Virus record (IMG/VR): IMGVR_UViG_3300026512_000005
Span: 1-64,000 of that record
DNA from: a virus
Direction: 5' to 3' (one strand)
DNA length: 64,000 nt
Below are positions 9,418 through 19,092 of this stretch, piece after piece (the first letter of the stretch is position 1; each line of letters begins with the position of its first letter). The notes under the pieces were generated by a model. The model saw only the letters and a list, made by a program, of their open reading frames with translations. It did no database searches and was not told where the DNA came from. Both the position numbers and the translations under genes were made by a program.

Positions 9418-10911
9418 GTGGTTAAAGGTAAAATTGTAATATATTGTGATGGTGGTGCTAGACCTAACCCTGGGAAAACTGGCTATGGGGTTCACATGTA
9501 TATGGCTATAGAGCATAAAAAGCCGGTGGCTATTCTAAGTAAATATGCGGTTACTAACAACGGTTATATAAATAAGGTGAACATAAAGACGGATAATTTA
9601 ATCAACAATGAATTACGTTTATTACACCTATTTCCAGAGGATAATAATGAAAATAAAATGATCATACCGATGATGTTAAACAAAGTGGTAGAGTTATACG
9701 GACATAGAGATAATTCATTTACTAATAATACGGCTGAGTTAGATGCCATTATTATGGCTTTAGATAAACTATCACTTTTAGAGTCAGACGATATAGAATG
9801 TAGTGAACTAACCATATTAACGGATAGTACTTATGTATTAGGGTTCATCAAAAAGATACTAACTGATAGACTTGATTTACTGGATGTTAATGTTAACTTA
9901 GAACACCTAGAAGAACTAAGAGAGTTAATAAATGTAGTCGGTAAAGCGTATAAAATAAACATTGGTAAGGTTCCAGCACACGAAGATAATTTAGGTAACA
10001 ACAAAGCCGATATGTTGGCAACATTGGGAGTTATGCTTAATCGTAACAATAAAACGGATACAGTTATACAGCATGTTATGGTAGATACAAAAGATTATTG
10101 GAAAGTACCTAATTTAAATCTGGATAAGTTGTTCTTTAAACAGGTATTCAATTTCTATCCAGATACTAGTTTAACAGACAATGTTATATATGGTATTAAC
10201 TACAAAGATCCTAGTGACATCGGTAAGAAGATTACTAATATAACTTATACGGTTTGTAAACTAAATGAACAACCCACAATACTATTTGATATCATAAAGA
10301 TAATTCGTAGTAAACTAGATAACACTTTTTACCCATACTTAATATTTTTAGATATACTTACCAATAAAAATTTATTAAGAGACTACTTACGATACGGTAA
10401 AGATTTCCTTATAGTTAGTGGTGATGAATTTACAGTTATAAAAACAATCACTGGTTTAGTCTTAGCCAAAGTAATGTATCCAGCGGGACTCAGTAGTATT
10501 GTTATGGATAAGTGTTTACAACTAGACACAGTATTAAGGGAATACCAAACTGATAAATTAATGCCCAACGTAGAAACGTTTGATATAACCGACTTAATAT
10601 ATACCAAAAATAGTAAGAGTAAAGTTATTATAAAACCAGATATAATAAATGACAAATATATTGTTAAGGTACCCTACAGACATAAAAATCCAAACATACG
10701 AGCCTTAACCATACGTGTACGTACTAAACTGGATCTACCAAATAGAAACACCATGAAACGTTTTGAAACTTTAAATCCTAAGGTTATATTAATGGTGACT
10801 GTGTACGACAAACTTGTAGAATATAAAACATTAGTTATACTTAATAATGAGGATTATATATTATCTAGTAATATCTATAGTAATAAGATTATTTTAAAAG
10901 AAAAAAAATAA
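9418..10911 (+). CDS. RNase H family protein with long C-terminal extension
   Basis: 497 residues. The N-terminal domain (about 1-205) is RNase HI: YCDGGARPNPG (D11), NNTAELDAI (E107), LTDSTYV (D136) and PAHEDNLGNNKAD (H188, D198) supply the catalytic set, so an active RNA-strand nuclease acting on RNA-DNA hybrids is likely. There is a large insertion between the first two motifs (about residues 30-100). The C-terminal 280 residues have no motif I know. The start is GTG at 9418, behind ATAAGGTTGATAAA; no ATG lies near. Likely removes primers or R-loops during phage replication. Ends at a bidirectional hairpin. Confidence 0.9.
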   Translation: MVKGKIVIYCDGGARPNPGKTGYGVHMYMAIEHKKPVAILSKYAVTNNGYINKVNIKTDNLINNELRLLHLFPEDNNENKMIIPMMLNKVVELYGHRDNSFTNNTAELDAIIMALDKLSLLESDDIECSELTILTDSTYVLGFIKKILTDRLDLLDVNVNLEHLEELRELINVVGKAYKINIGKVPAHEDNLGNNKADMLATLGVMLNRNNKTDTVIQHVMVDTKDYWKVPNLNLDKLFFKQVFNFYPDTSLTDNVIYGINYKDPSDIGKKITNITYTVCKLNEQPTILFDIIKIIRSKLDNTFYPYLIFLDILTNKNLLRDYLRYGKDFLIVSGDEFTVIKTITGLVLAKVMYPAGLSSIVMDKCLQLDTVLREYQTDKLMPNVETFDITDLIYTKNSKSKVIIKPDIINDKYIVKVPYRHKNPNIRALTIRVRTKLDLPNRNTMKRFETLNPKVILMVTVYDKLVEYKTLVILNNEDYILSSNIYSNKIILKEKK

Positions 10912-10916
10912 GTATG

Positions 10917-10942
10917 GATAAGTAGGAGTAACCCTACTTATC
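10917..10942. terminator. Bidirectional hairpin terminator
   Basis: GATAAGTAGG / CCTACTTATC, 10-bp stem between the convergent RNase H gene and the 10947-11960 gene. On the minus strand a run of eight T lies about 8 bases beyond the stem. Confidence 0.75.
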
Positions 10943-10946
10943 TACT

Positions 10947-11960
10947 TTAGTCCTTTTTATTAGTAATAAACTCATAAAGTTCATCCATATCATACGTGAC
11001 CATGGAATGTTTATATAGAAATTCCATAGTATATAACGCCTCTATGATCATTTTACTTTTACGGTGATAACGATGTTTGATATCGTGTAGTGCTCGTACT
11101 GTCAGTGCATCTGTATCGGATAACCTTAATGTATGGTATAGATACGCCAATGTTGATAGTCCTCCAGTAGCATTTAATGGACCAGCAGTAGTATGAATGT
11201 GATCGAACATTAAAGCAACATTTGGTATTATATCCGTTATAAATGTTTTAATAGGATAATTTGCAATAACCGCTATAGACTCTACGTCATTGTTATGTAG
11301 TATCTCACCATTTGAATCCCTGTATACTTCAGTCATTAAAGCTAAGTCGTGCATACCTGTAAAAGTGTCTATATCCACAGAGGGTGACCTATAACCGGTT
11401 AATGGGTCCATATGTAAAGGCGATGATGAGTTTCTAAGATAGCGACTTGATGCTATTGTTTTTACGTCATCAGGATGTTGTGGAATAGGTTCATTTATAC
11501 GATGCGTAAGTCCTGGTACTGCACGTAGTACAGGTTCTCGGACACTACTACGTGGTGAAACACTCAACACCGTTACATACAAGTTGTTAACTTGTCTTAG
11601 AATATTATCATGTGTCAAAAAGGAAACCATATGTGTATATGCTTCATTCGACAGAACTGGCTCATCATAACGCGAGAAAACTATACATTTGTAACTTGTC
11701 TCTAGCATCTCTCTATATGCAATATTGAAGGAATTTAAATCAACTGAAAAAGTAATATCTCTATCTCCATTAGACTGTAAAACTAATTCTACAGTTTGTA
11801 CAATAGGGTCTTGTCGCCTCGATAATTTTCCCATACGATTAAATGTAGTTGTACATCGTGGCATGTTTAACATATTCGGACAAGTTCTAAGTTTATTAAC
11901 TGTGTCTTGATGATCAACTCTACCTACGATGGTTGCGTCTTGTTTTACTTCGTTTAGCAT
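10947..11960 (-). CDS. Unknown virion-type protein
   Basis: 337 residues from the ATG at 11960, which has AAAGGATTATATT before it; the frame extends upstream to a TTG at 12008, but that overlaps the promoter motif and lacks a ribosome site. The sequence is soluble, with a proline/arginine-rich middle and a helical C-terminus, and has no known motif. It has its own promoter element and terminator. The class of promoter matches that of capsid and RNA polymerase genes, so a late or virion protein is likely. Confidence 0.75.
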   Translation of the reverse strand: MLNEVKQDATIVGRVDHQDTVNKLRTCPNMLNMPRCTTTFNRMGKLSRRQDPIVQTVELVLQSNGDRDITFSVDLNSFNIAYREMLETSYKCIVFSRYDEPVLSNEAYTHMVSFLTHDNILRQVNNLYVTVLSVSPRSSVREPVLRAVPGLTHRINEPIPQHPDDVKTIASSRYLRNSSSPLHMDPLTGYRSPSVDIDTFTGMHDLALMTEVYRDSNGEILHNNDVESIAVIANYPIKTFITDIIPNVALMFDHIHTTAGPLNATGGLSTLAYLYHTLRLSDTDALTVRALHDIKHRYHRKSKMIIEALYTMEFLYKHSMVTYDMDELYEFITNKKD

Positions 11961-12007
11961 AATATAATCCTTTATTGTGTTAGAGGTATCATCTAGGATA
12001 CTTAACA

Positions 12008-12032
12008 ATTATATTTACATTTTAATAATATA
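12008..12032 (-). promoter_or_regulatory. Conserved phage promoter-like element
   Basis: Minus strand TATATTATTAAAATGTAAA followed by TATAAT. It lies 47 bases from the ATG at 11960, leaving a longer leader than at other sites; the leader holds a small inverted repeat GTATC / GATAC at 11986-12001. Confidence 0.7.
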
Positions 12033-12082
12033 CAAGTACAATAATTTAGATTTAATTTGATATTATAAATAAGGATAGTAAT

Positions 12083-12988
12083 ATGAAGAAGATCGCTTTG
12101 TTATTAATTATGACAATTGCATTATATGCATCTATTATAGAGACATATATACCAGAGAGAGCCAAGGTATATTTACCATTGGTTTTAACAGAGATGAACC
12201 TGTATTTACCAGAGTTTAAAGAACCCTATTACATAGGTAGTCTTATTGAACAAGAAAGCTGTGTAGCTTTAAAAGGTAAGGGTTACTGGGCACGTAGATG
12301 CTGGAGTCCTATATCTGAATTAAAAACAGATAGAGAACAAGGTGTAGGTTTTGGACAGATAACCAGAGCTTGGAAAAAGAATGGTAGTATTAGGTTTGAT
12401 ACACTCAGACATCTTAAGAAGAAATATCCTAAAGAATTAAAAGAATTAAATTGGGATAATATTAAGAAGAAACCAGAATTACAGATACGTGCTATGGTTT
12501 TATTATGGCGTGATAACTATTTATATTTTAAGAAAGATTTACCGGAAGAAACAAAAATAGCATTAGCTAACTCTATGTACAACGGTGGTCTAAAATACTT
12601 ATTAAGAGAACGGAAAGAATGTGGTTTGCGTAAGGACTGTGACGCTACTAAATGGTTCGGTAATATAGAACTCGTAAAATCGGCTAGGGCTAAGCGTAAG
12701 TTATATGGCAATAGATCGGCTTGGGACATAAACCGTGACCACTCTAAGAAGATTATTTTAATCCGTGGTCCTAAGTATCGTGAGTGGTTTATAAAATATA
12801 GTGAGCTTAATAAACCAATTACCAATGACAAGGTAAAGGCGAAAGTGAAAACTAAGGTCCCTACTAAACTTGAAGTAATAGATGTCAATGATAGTATTGC
12901 GCAATTAGACAAAAACGCTAGTGTTATGAAGACTCCCGACGATATTATAGAACGGGGACTGTTGTATATATTAAGATTTTTTATTTAA
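12083..12988 (+). CDS. Endolysin: lytic transglycosylase/lysozyme-like with signal peptide
   Basis: 301 residues. A hydrophobic N-terminus (MKKIALLLIMTIALYA) looks like a Sec signal or signal-anchor. The domain that follows has IEQESC (catalytic Glu58 by analogy with soluble lytic transglycosylases), GVGFGQITRAW (residues 87-97) and a later NSMYNGG, the order expected of the goose-lysozyme/SLT fold that cleaves peptidoglycan glycan strands. The C-terminal 60 residues are lysine-rich and may be unstructured. AAGGATAGTAAT precedes the ATG. A secreted, signal-arrest type endolysin would not need a classical holin for export. Family call is good; exact bond specificity is inferred. Confidence 0.85.
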   Translation: MKKIALLLIMTIALYASIIETYIPERAKVYLPLVLTEMNLYLPEFKEPYYIGSLIEQESCVALKGKGYWARRCWSPISELKTDREQGVGFGQITRAWKKNGSIRFDTLRHLKKKYPKELKELNWDNIKKKPELQIRAMVLLWRDNYLYFKKDLPEETKIALANSMYNGGLKYLLRERKECGLRKDCDATKWFGNIELVKSARAKRKLYGNRSAWDINRDHSKKIILIRGPKYREWFIKYSELNKPITNDKVKAKVKTKVPTKLEVIDVNDSIAQLDKNASVMKTPDDIIERGLLYILRFFI

Positions 12989-13017
12989 ACTATAGTAGAC
13001 TCGAGTCTACTATAGTT
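12988..13017. terminator. Bidirectional hairpin terminator
   Basis: Perfect 30-base palindrome with XhoI-like centre CTCGAG; arms AACTATAGTAGACTC and its complement. It overlaps the stop codons of both convergent genes. Confidence 0.75.
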
Positions 13018-13984
13018 CATGTTTAAGTTTGTTTATTATATTATTCAGTAGTGGATATTCAAATATTTCAGTGAACTGTAGTTTATCTTTAAGTCCAACT
13101 ATAGTTAACCTAGTTATTTCAACATCTGAAAAATCTTCCATCCTATTAAGAATTGGGAAATCTTCTTTTAAATCATCCAATTTTACATCTGTGAATTCAT
13201 TATCTATAATGTTACGAATGTTACTATAACACATAGAGACCTGTTTATAATTGGTTAACCTTATACGTTTACATTCCTTACGTACTTTCCATACCATATC
13301 ACGTACATGACTATGTTTAATACTATTCATGGGTTTATTAAATAAGTCATGTAAGAACTGTTCATCTATCCATATGTTCTTAAACGTAAACTTATTAGTA
13401 AAGTAGTCGTCATACCCACTTATATGTTCTAACATGGTCTTGACATAGATAGTAGGTACTTCTATATGTAAATATCTAAGTTGTTGTATTTCGTCAGGGA
13501 CGATATCTTTTAGATACTTATACTCAATACCCATCTTATAAAGATAAAATAACCTAGTATGTAATATATAACACTTATTACTAATACATTCACCACTAAA
13601 GTATTTATAATCAGGATTGTCATCGGTATATAACACTTGGCTACTATTAGTGTTATTGATACACCGTTCATATAAATCAGGCTGTATCTCAATAACTTCT
13701 TTATTTAGGAAAAGGTAAACATTACCAGCGACTACATTAACTTTAATAGTTATGGGTATACTTCTCAGAATATCAAGATTAGTTTTAAAACTCATGTCTA
13801 AAGAATCCCCTATATTTAGAGGATTCTTAGACATAAACGACTCTAGTATTTTATCAACTTTTGTTTCATCTAACTGTATCGAGTAATAAAGTTTATCCAA
13901 TAGATTTTCTATAGTAGGACTTTTGTAATCGTACAGTATATCACTTACAGATAGAGAAACATTTGTGTTTATAACTAGAGACAT
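13010..13984 (-). CDS. Unknown protein
   Basis: 324 residues, acidic and tyrosine/isoleucine-rich, with no membrane segment and no motif I can name. It begins 3 bases after the stop of the upstream membrane-protein gene, with GGGAT before the ATG. It ends in a terminator palindrome shared with the endolysin gene. Virion or replication roles are equally possible. Confidence 0.75.
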   Translation of the reverse strand: MSLVINTNVSLSVSDILYDYKSPTIENLLDKLYYSIQLDETKVDKILESFMSKNPLNIGDSLDMSFKTNLDILRSIPITIKVNVVAGNVYLFLNKEVIEIQPDLYERCINNTNSSQVLYTDDNPDYKYFSGECISNKCYILHTRLFYLYKMGIEYKYLKDIVPDEIQQLRYLHIEVPTIYVKTMLEHISGYDDYFTNKFTFKNIWIDEQFLHDLFNKPMNSIKHSHVRDMVWKVRKECKRIRLTNYKQVSMCYSNIRNIIDNEFTDVKLDDLKEDFPILNRMEDFSDVEITRLTIVGLKDKLQFTEIFEYPLLNNIINKLKHEL

Positions 13985-13986
13985 AG

Positions 13987-14364
13987 TTATCCCATATTAT
14001 AAGAAATGATAGATGCGGCAATTATAAAACTGTATCCTAGTAGACGAATACTCTTAGCTATCATTACAGAACTGGCTCCCTGACTTGTTTCACACGCCCT
14101 ATCGCGTAACGATCTCTCCCTACCGTATATACCATCTACAATAAAATCCGGTAATACTTCCATCATGATTATCGACATAAGGCTGATTACAAAAATATTA
14201 AGCGTTAATATTAAACCAGAACCAAATGGTAAATCCTGAAATATTTTAGTATCCGGGTCAGTAGCTAAATAATACACCACAAACAATACTACGATAAGTA
14301 GACCAGTTAATCTACGTTTCGTTTCCATAGTAAAGATATTCTTTACCTCATCACGTTGTTTCAT
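13987..14364 (-). CDS. Small membrane protein with three transmembrane segments
   Basis: 125 residues. Hydrophobic segments at about 18-35, 48-69 and 103-121; the loop between the second and third is basic and carries RERSLRDRACETSQG. An AAAGGAGTGTCGT ribosome site is present. The size and three-helix layout resemble class I holins, and the endolysin is nearby on the other strand, but similar membrane proteins of unknown role occur in many phages. Start and reading frame are secure; holin function is a guess. Confidence 0.8.
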   Translation of the reverse strand: MKQRDEVKNIFTMETKRRLTGLLIVVLFVVYYLATDPDTKIFQDLPFGSGLILTLNIFVISLMSIIMMEVLPDFIVDGIYGRERSLRDRACETSQGASSVMIAKSIRLLGYSFIIAASIISYNMG

Positions 14365-14490
14365 ACGACACTCCTTTTATGTGTTCAATGAATATGAAAG
14401 TTTACTTAGTTATAGATTTTATAAACTAACATCTAATTTGAAATCTACAGTATTTTATAGTAGAAAATAATGGTATAAAAAAGGTTTAGA

Positions 14491-16758
14491 ATGTATGTGA
14501 TAAAACGAAATGGTAAGCGTGAACTACGTGATGATAGTAAGATTAAAAAACAAATAACATTTGGTGTTAAAGGTACAAGTATAACTCCTTTAGAGTTTGA
14601 AAATAAGGTAAGAGTTAATTTCGTTAATGATATTAAAACAACGGATTTACAAAATATACTTATCAAGACTGCTGAGAAAGAAGCTAGTGCTGAGAAACCC
14701 GATTGGATTAAAGTAGCTGGTCGCGTCGGTATGTGGGAAATATACGGTGAAGTATTTAAACGTGTCAATTTTAATACGGATGATTGGATCAATCATATAA
14801 AGTTTATGGTTGATTCCGGATATTATAAACCAGAGGTATTAGATAAGATAGCTGCCTTTAATGTTGTAACATCTGATATAGATATTGGGGTTATCACCAA
14901 TCATGGTCCAGATAACCTAGATTTTAATTGTGTGACATCCACTGCTCGTAGTTTCAAAAGTAAATATATAATCAAGGATAGTAACAACGAACTGCTAGAG
15001 TACCCATTCCTGATTTATATAGTAAACTCATTATTATTAGCAGATACTAAAGAAGAATTTCTTAGATACTACGGTAGATTTGCTAGAGGTGAACTGAGTC
15101 TCGGCACACCATTCTTAAATAACTTAAGAAAGCCGAATGGTAACGTTGGTTCTTGTTATATAGGTACTAATATAAATTCATTAGTAGGTCTAATGAAATC
15201 TTGGACAGATATGAGTATTATCAGTAAGGAAGGTGGTGGTATCGGATGGTACGTTGGCTATATGAGTGTCAGTGGTGCTAAGCATAAAAAGGTTAAGAAG
15301 GCTAATGATAAAGTGAAGTGGCATAAAATAGTTGATGATATAGCAGAGAGTGTTGACCAAGCTGGTTCAAGAGCGGCGGCTATTACATTAGCAGATGATT
15401 GGTGGCAAAAAGATATATATTCATTCTTAGATATGCGATTAGAAACATCTGGTGATTTACGTGGTAAATGTTTTAATATATTTCCACAGGCTGTTATAGA
15501 TAAATATTTCGTAGAAAAGGTTGAAGCCGATGAAGATGTCTATTTATTCGACCATCATGAATTTAAACAGATAACTGGTATTGTAATACAAACACTTATA
15601 GATGATAAGCTTTATAGAGCCTTAGATTTAGCTAATGAACTTTGCCGCATGGGTAAAATGAAGAACCACAAGAAAGTTAACGCTTTTGATCTGTGGCTAA
15701 AGATATTAACTGCTTGGTTAGAAATAGGCGGTTTCTACATAACACATAAAGATAATATAAACATTAGCAACTATTTAAAATATGATGATAAAGATTATGC
15801 GGTAACAAATTGTACCAATCTGTGTATAGAGAGTTTCAGTATAGTCAGACCTGCTCGTAACTGGACAGATGTTATTACCAATGGTAAGCGTACAACGACT
15901 CATACAGATGGGCTATCGCATAGTTGCAATCTGATTAGTATTAATGTTAGAGAGCTTATAGAGAAAGATGATGAGTATATTGCACAAGTATGTAGTGATG
16001 CCGTTAATATGTTAACTCGCAGTATTAGACTTGGCACTAACCCAACATTAGAGGGAGCTACAACCGCCAAGTTACTACAGAACATAGGTATAGGTACTAT
16101 AGGTTTCCCTGATTATATGGCATACTACAGAGAACTATATGATACTGAGTCCGGTAGAAAACTTGGTACTAAATTACAAGAGAAATTAACTTATTATTCT
16201 TATAGGGCTAGTATCGAGTTAGCTAAGAAAGAAGGTAGTTATCCATTATTTAAGAAAGAAAATTACGATAGGCTGATTGGTAAAACAACAACTGAACTTA
16301 ACAATATATCGAAATGGACTGGTAACAATTACGATTGGGAAGAATTAAGACAGGATATACTAACACATGGTATAGCTAACTTTTATCTTATGGCTACAGC
16401 ACCTAATACAAGTACCGGTTTATTAATGGGTGTTGGTGCTAGTTACTTGCCTGTATTCGGTAAGTTTAACTATGAAGAAACTAAAGATGAAATAATACCA
16501 GTTTCAGCAGTATTTCTAAATGAACGTTATTGGTTTTATAAAACAAGATATCAATATGACCCAGTTGATATTGTTACATTTACTAAGCACTTGCAAGACT
16601 TTATAGATACTGGTATAAGTATGGAGATTAACATAGATATTGAAACAACTGATATATTTAAACTATCAGAAGCATTCCTAAATGGTTTCAAAGAAGGTCG
16701 TCTAAAGGGCGTGTATTATAATAGCAGTGCTGTAGTGTGCAGCGATTGTGCAAATTAG
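14491..16758 (+). CDS. nrdA: Class I ribonucleotide reductase, alpha (large) subunit
   Basis: 755 residues. All key cysteines are visible: the redox pair in NVGSCYIG (C222) and SHSCNLISIN (C479), the radical cysteine in NLCIE (C445, with E447), and a C-terminal CSDC for thioredoxin-type re-reduction. TAPNTSTG forms the phosphate-binding loop near residue 640. The N-terminal region (residues 1-85) is short but resembles an ATP-cone, so allosteric regulation by ATP/dATP is possible. It converts ribonucleotides to deoxyribonucleotides for phage replication with the beta subunit encoded 22 bases downstream. AAAAAAGGTTTAGA precedes the ATG. Confidence 0.97.
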   Translation: MYVIKRNGKRELRDDSKIKKQITFGVKGTSITPLEFENKVRVNFVNDIKTTDLQNILIKTAEKEASAEKPDWIKVAGRVGMWEIYGEVFKRVNFNTDDWINHIKFMVDSGYYKPEVLDKIAAFNVVTSDIDIGVITNHGPDNLDFNCVTSTARSFKSKYIIKDSNNELLEYPFLIYIVNSLLLADTKEEFLRYYGRFARGELSLGTPFLNNLRKPNGNVGSCYIGTNINSLVGLMKSWTDMSIISKEGGGIGWYVGYMSVSGAKHKKVKKANDKVKWHKIVDDIAESVDQAGSRAAAITLADDWWQKDIYSFLDMRLETSGDLRGKCFNIFPQAVIDKYFVEKVEADEDVYLFDHHEFKQITGIVIQTLIDDKLYRALDLANELCRMGKMKNHKKVNAFDLWLKILTAWLEIGGFYITHKDNINISNYLKYDDKDYAVTNCTNLCIESFSIVRPARNWTDVITNGKRTTTHTDGLSHSCNLISINVRELIEKDDEYIAQVCSDAVNMLTRSIRLGTNPTLEGATTAKLLQNIGIGTIGFPDYMAYYRELYDTESGRKLGTKLQEKLTYYSYRASIELAKKEGSYPLFKKENYDRLIGKTTTELNNISKWTGNNYDWEELRQDILTHGIANFYLMATAPNTSTGLLMGVGASYLPVFGKFNYEETKDEIIPVSAVFLNERYWFYKTRYQYDPVDIVTFTKHLQDFIDTGISMEINIDIETTDIFKLSEAFLNGFKEGRLKGVYYNSSAVVCSDCAN

Positions 16759-16780
16759 CAATAAGAAAAAAAGGAAAATA

Positions 16781-17944
16781 ATGTCTTTAACAAAACAAAA
16801 ATTATATAACCCAGAGGGTGATGATAGTGATAAACGTTTAATCAGCGGTAATCCCACTGGTATCATAAATCTTGCTGATATTAGTAAACCTATATATCTT
16901 AAACTATTTAAGACTTCTTTCTCTAACAACTGGATACCGGAGACAGTTAGTAATATGAGTCGAGATAAGATTGATTATGAAAACGTACTATCTATTAGTG
17001 AGCGCGAGGTATATGATGACTTATTATCATTCCTTACTTTTATGGATAGTTTACAAACTAAGAATCTACCTAACATAGGTAAATTTATTACATTAGCAGA
17101 TGCTCTATTAATGATTAATAGACAAACATTTGATGAAAATTTACATGCTTATAGTTACGGTTATACACTACAGAATGTAATGGATAAAGATGCTTTTAAC
17201 AAATTAATCTATAGATGGCGTGATAACAAAGTACTCAGGGAGCGTAATGAATATATAGCCAACATTTATGAGGAGAATAAAGACAAAGATACTAAAAGAG
17301 CATTTTTGATATTACTCATCGCTAATTATATCCTAGAGGGCGTATATTTTTACACTGGTTTTAACTTCTTTCATAATTTAGCTTATCGTGGTTTAATGAA
17401 AGCTACTAACACCCAGATTAAATATATAAAGAGAGATGAACTAGTTCACTGTACGTTCTTCAAGAATCTTATAGAACAATTTAAAGAGGAGAATCCAGAT
17501 GATTGGGATGAAGACCTTGTTTATGATATGTTTAAAGAGGCTGTAGCTAAAGATTTAGAGTTTAACCTGATAACTATAGGTGACAAAGTTATGGGTATGA
17601 ATAAACAAAGTATAGAAGACTATACATACTTTAATGCTAATAAAAGATTAGAGGATATAAAACTTATCCGTATATTTAAAGAAACTGAGAATCCGTACAA
17701 GCATCTAGATATGATAGCTAGTATAGAAGATGAAACAACCACCAAGTCTGGTAGTTTTGAGGTTACAAGTATAGCTTATAAACAAGCTAATGCTTTTAAA
17801 GGATGGACTGGCTTTGAAGTAAAACGTTTACATAAACGATTAGAAAAAGAAACTAATCCAGAAGAGATAAGACTTATCAAGTTAGAAATAGAAGCTCAAA
17901 CAGAGTTGTATGAAAACGAGTTTAATAAGACAGATACTATTTAA
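16781..17944 (+). CDS. nrdB: Class I ribonucleotide reductase, beta (small) subunit
   Basis: 387 residues from the ATG at 16781, which has AAGGAAAATA before it; an in-frame GTG at 16748 overlaps nrdA and is less likely. Di-iron ligands match class Ia: MDSLQ (D89), ENLH (E119, H122), ILEGVYF (E186) and DELVH (E220, H223). Tyr126 sits four residues after H122, where the radical tyrosine of E. coli R2 lies, so a standard tyrosyl-radical enzyme is expected. Forms an operon with nrdA and a small unknown gene. Confidence 0.97.
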   Translation: MSLTKQKLYNPEGDDSDKRLISGNPTGIINLADISKPIYLKLFKTSFSNNWIPETVSNMSRDKIDYENVLSISEREVYDDLLSFLTFMDSLQTKNLPNIGKFITLADALLMINRQTFDENLHAYSYGYTLQNVMDKDAFNKLIYRWRDNKVLRERNEYIANIYEENKDKDTKRAFLILLIANYILEGVYFYTGFNFFHNLAYRGLMKATNTQIKYIKRDELVHCTFFKNLIEQFKEENPDDWDEDLVYDMFKEAVAKDLEFNLITIGDKVMGMNKQSIEDYTYFNANKRLEDIKLIRIFKETENPYKHLDMIASIEDETTTKSGSFEVTSIAYKQANAFKGWTGFEVKRLHKRLEKETNPEEIRLIKLEIEAQTELYENEFNKTDTI

Positions 17945-17957
17945 TAAGGTTAACGAT

Positions 17958-18185
17958 ATGAGTAAAACTTATTTAGAAAAGCAGGAAGAGCTACGGGAGC
18001 AGTATAAAGAAGACTATATAATGGAGGTATATAGTCTTATAGAGCAACATGTAATTGATAAACATTTAATAAATGGTATAGTCGATATAGAATGGTTAAA
18101 CACTACTGATTATGAACCACGTGTTAAAAATATAGTTAGACGTCTTACAAAACAAATAAAAAAGAAACTGAACACTCTAGTATAG
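17958..18185 (+). CDS. Small charged helical protein in the nrd operon
   Basis: 75 residues from the ATG at 17958 with AAGGTTAACGAT upstream. Highly charged, helical, ends in a lysine-rich stretch. Lies 13 bases after nrdB and ends at the shared hairpin terminator. No known motif; possibly an accessory factor of the nucleotide-synthesis operon by position only. Confidence 0.7.
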   Translation: MSKTYLEKQEELREQYKEDYIMEVYSLIEQHVIDKHLINGIVDIEWLNTTDYEPRVKNIVRRLTKQIKKKLNTLV

Positions 18186-18202
18186 GATTACTCCTATACT
18201 AG
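18177..18202. terminator. Bidirectional hairpin terminator
   Basis: CTAGTATAGGA / TCCTATACTAG with TTAC loop, between the nrd operon and the convergent 18206-18760 gene; overlaps the plus-strand stop. Confidence 0.75.
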
Positions 18203-18205
18203 ACA

Positions 18206-18760
18206 TTAGTCTAAACCGTCGTGTAATAAAACCTCTTTGTAATCTAGATATTCTTCACCATATTCTAACACGTAACCACAGTCTTCTAATATTTTAGATA
18301 GTTGCATCTCAACAATTACATCGTTCTGATAAGTGACTTCAGAAAACATATCAGTGGGCTTGCCTTTAGCCTTACGAATATCTATAGTGCGTATATCAAA
18401 CTCATTATACCAGATTATATCCCCATGTTTATAAAATAGGGATAATATACGTAACATAGAATACATACTATCGTCATTGTTTTTTGTACCGAAACATAGG
18501 TCTAGTTTAACATTACATAAGTCTGTTAAGTCTATATTAAATTTTAAACCTTCTTTAAAGTTATTTGTAACAAGTATATATTTATCCTTAACTTCTATGC
18601 CATCTATCACTACTGTACTTTCATCTGTAGTATTAGTTGGTAGTTTGCATGAAGTAGAATTACTTTCGTTATCTGCCTTCTCCAATACGCTAACCAAGGT
18701 ATTTTGTGTGGATAAGTCGAATACACAGTTTCGTAATCTACATTGATAATAAACACTCAT
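18206..18760 (-). CDS. Unknown protein, possible tail component
   Basis: 184 residues with seven cysteines, no signal peptide and no recognised motif. AAGGATATAT precedes the ATG. It is the most downstream gene of a long minus-strand run that also carries tail-fibre genes, which hints at a virion role. Confidence 0.7.
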   Translation of the reverse strand: MSVYYQCRLRNCVFDLSTQNTLVSVLEKADNESNSTSCKLPTNTTDESTVVIDGIEVKDKYILVTNNFKEGLKFNIDLTDLCNVKLDLCFGTKNNDDSMYSMLRILSLFYKHGDIIWYNEFDIRTIDIRKAKGKPTDMFSEVTYQNDVIVEMQLSKILEDCGYVLEYGEEYLDYKEVLLHDGLD

Positions 18761-18803
18761 ATATATCCTTTTAATATATTTGTAATACTACATAGGAATA
18801 TTT

Positions 18804-19028
18804 CTATGTATCATCTTTATATTTAGTTATTAGCCCTAAAAGCTCATCTACTAACTCTAGTCTACGTTCGTTAGTAACTACAACGTTTTCAACGTAGATA
18901 TGTATTTTATATTTACTTGTACTGTATTTAACATAACCTGTCCAATAATAACTACAAAAATGTACGATCGTATTAACTACGGCTGTACGATTTTTATATC
19001 CCTTTAAAGGTATTGTTATCTTTGTCAT
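18804..19028 (-). CDS. Small unknown protein
   Basis: 74 residues, basic N-terminal half with beta-like pattern and helical C-terminus. AAGGATCACTTTT before the ATG. Short intergenic gaps on both sides suggest a free-standing small gene. No function assigned. Confidence 0.65.
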   Translation of the reverse strand: MTKITIPLKGYKNRTAVVNTIVHFCSYYWTGYVKYSTSKYKIHIYVENVVVTNERRLELVDELLGLITKYKDDT

Positions 19029-19052
19029 AAAAGTGATCCTTAATCATAAACC

Positions 19053-19078
19053 TCATGGATGCATTGTTGCACCCATGA
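19053..19078 (-). terminator. Hairpin terminator
   Basis: TCATGG-A-TGCA / TGCA-C-CCATGA with TTGT loop, just after the stop of the 19093-19554 gene; one mismatch. Confidence 0.65.
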
Positions 19079-19092
19079 AGTAAGAAATATGT

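Noticed and set aside
11961-12008. TTG-started N-terminal extension of the 10947-11960 gene
   Set aside because: Overlaps the promoter-like element and lacks a ribosome site; the ATG at 11960 has AAAGGAT.
13010-13984. Possible flavin-dependent thymidylate synthase beside the nrd genes
   Set aside because: No RHRxxS-type ThyX motif is present.
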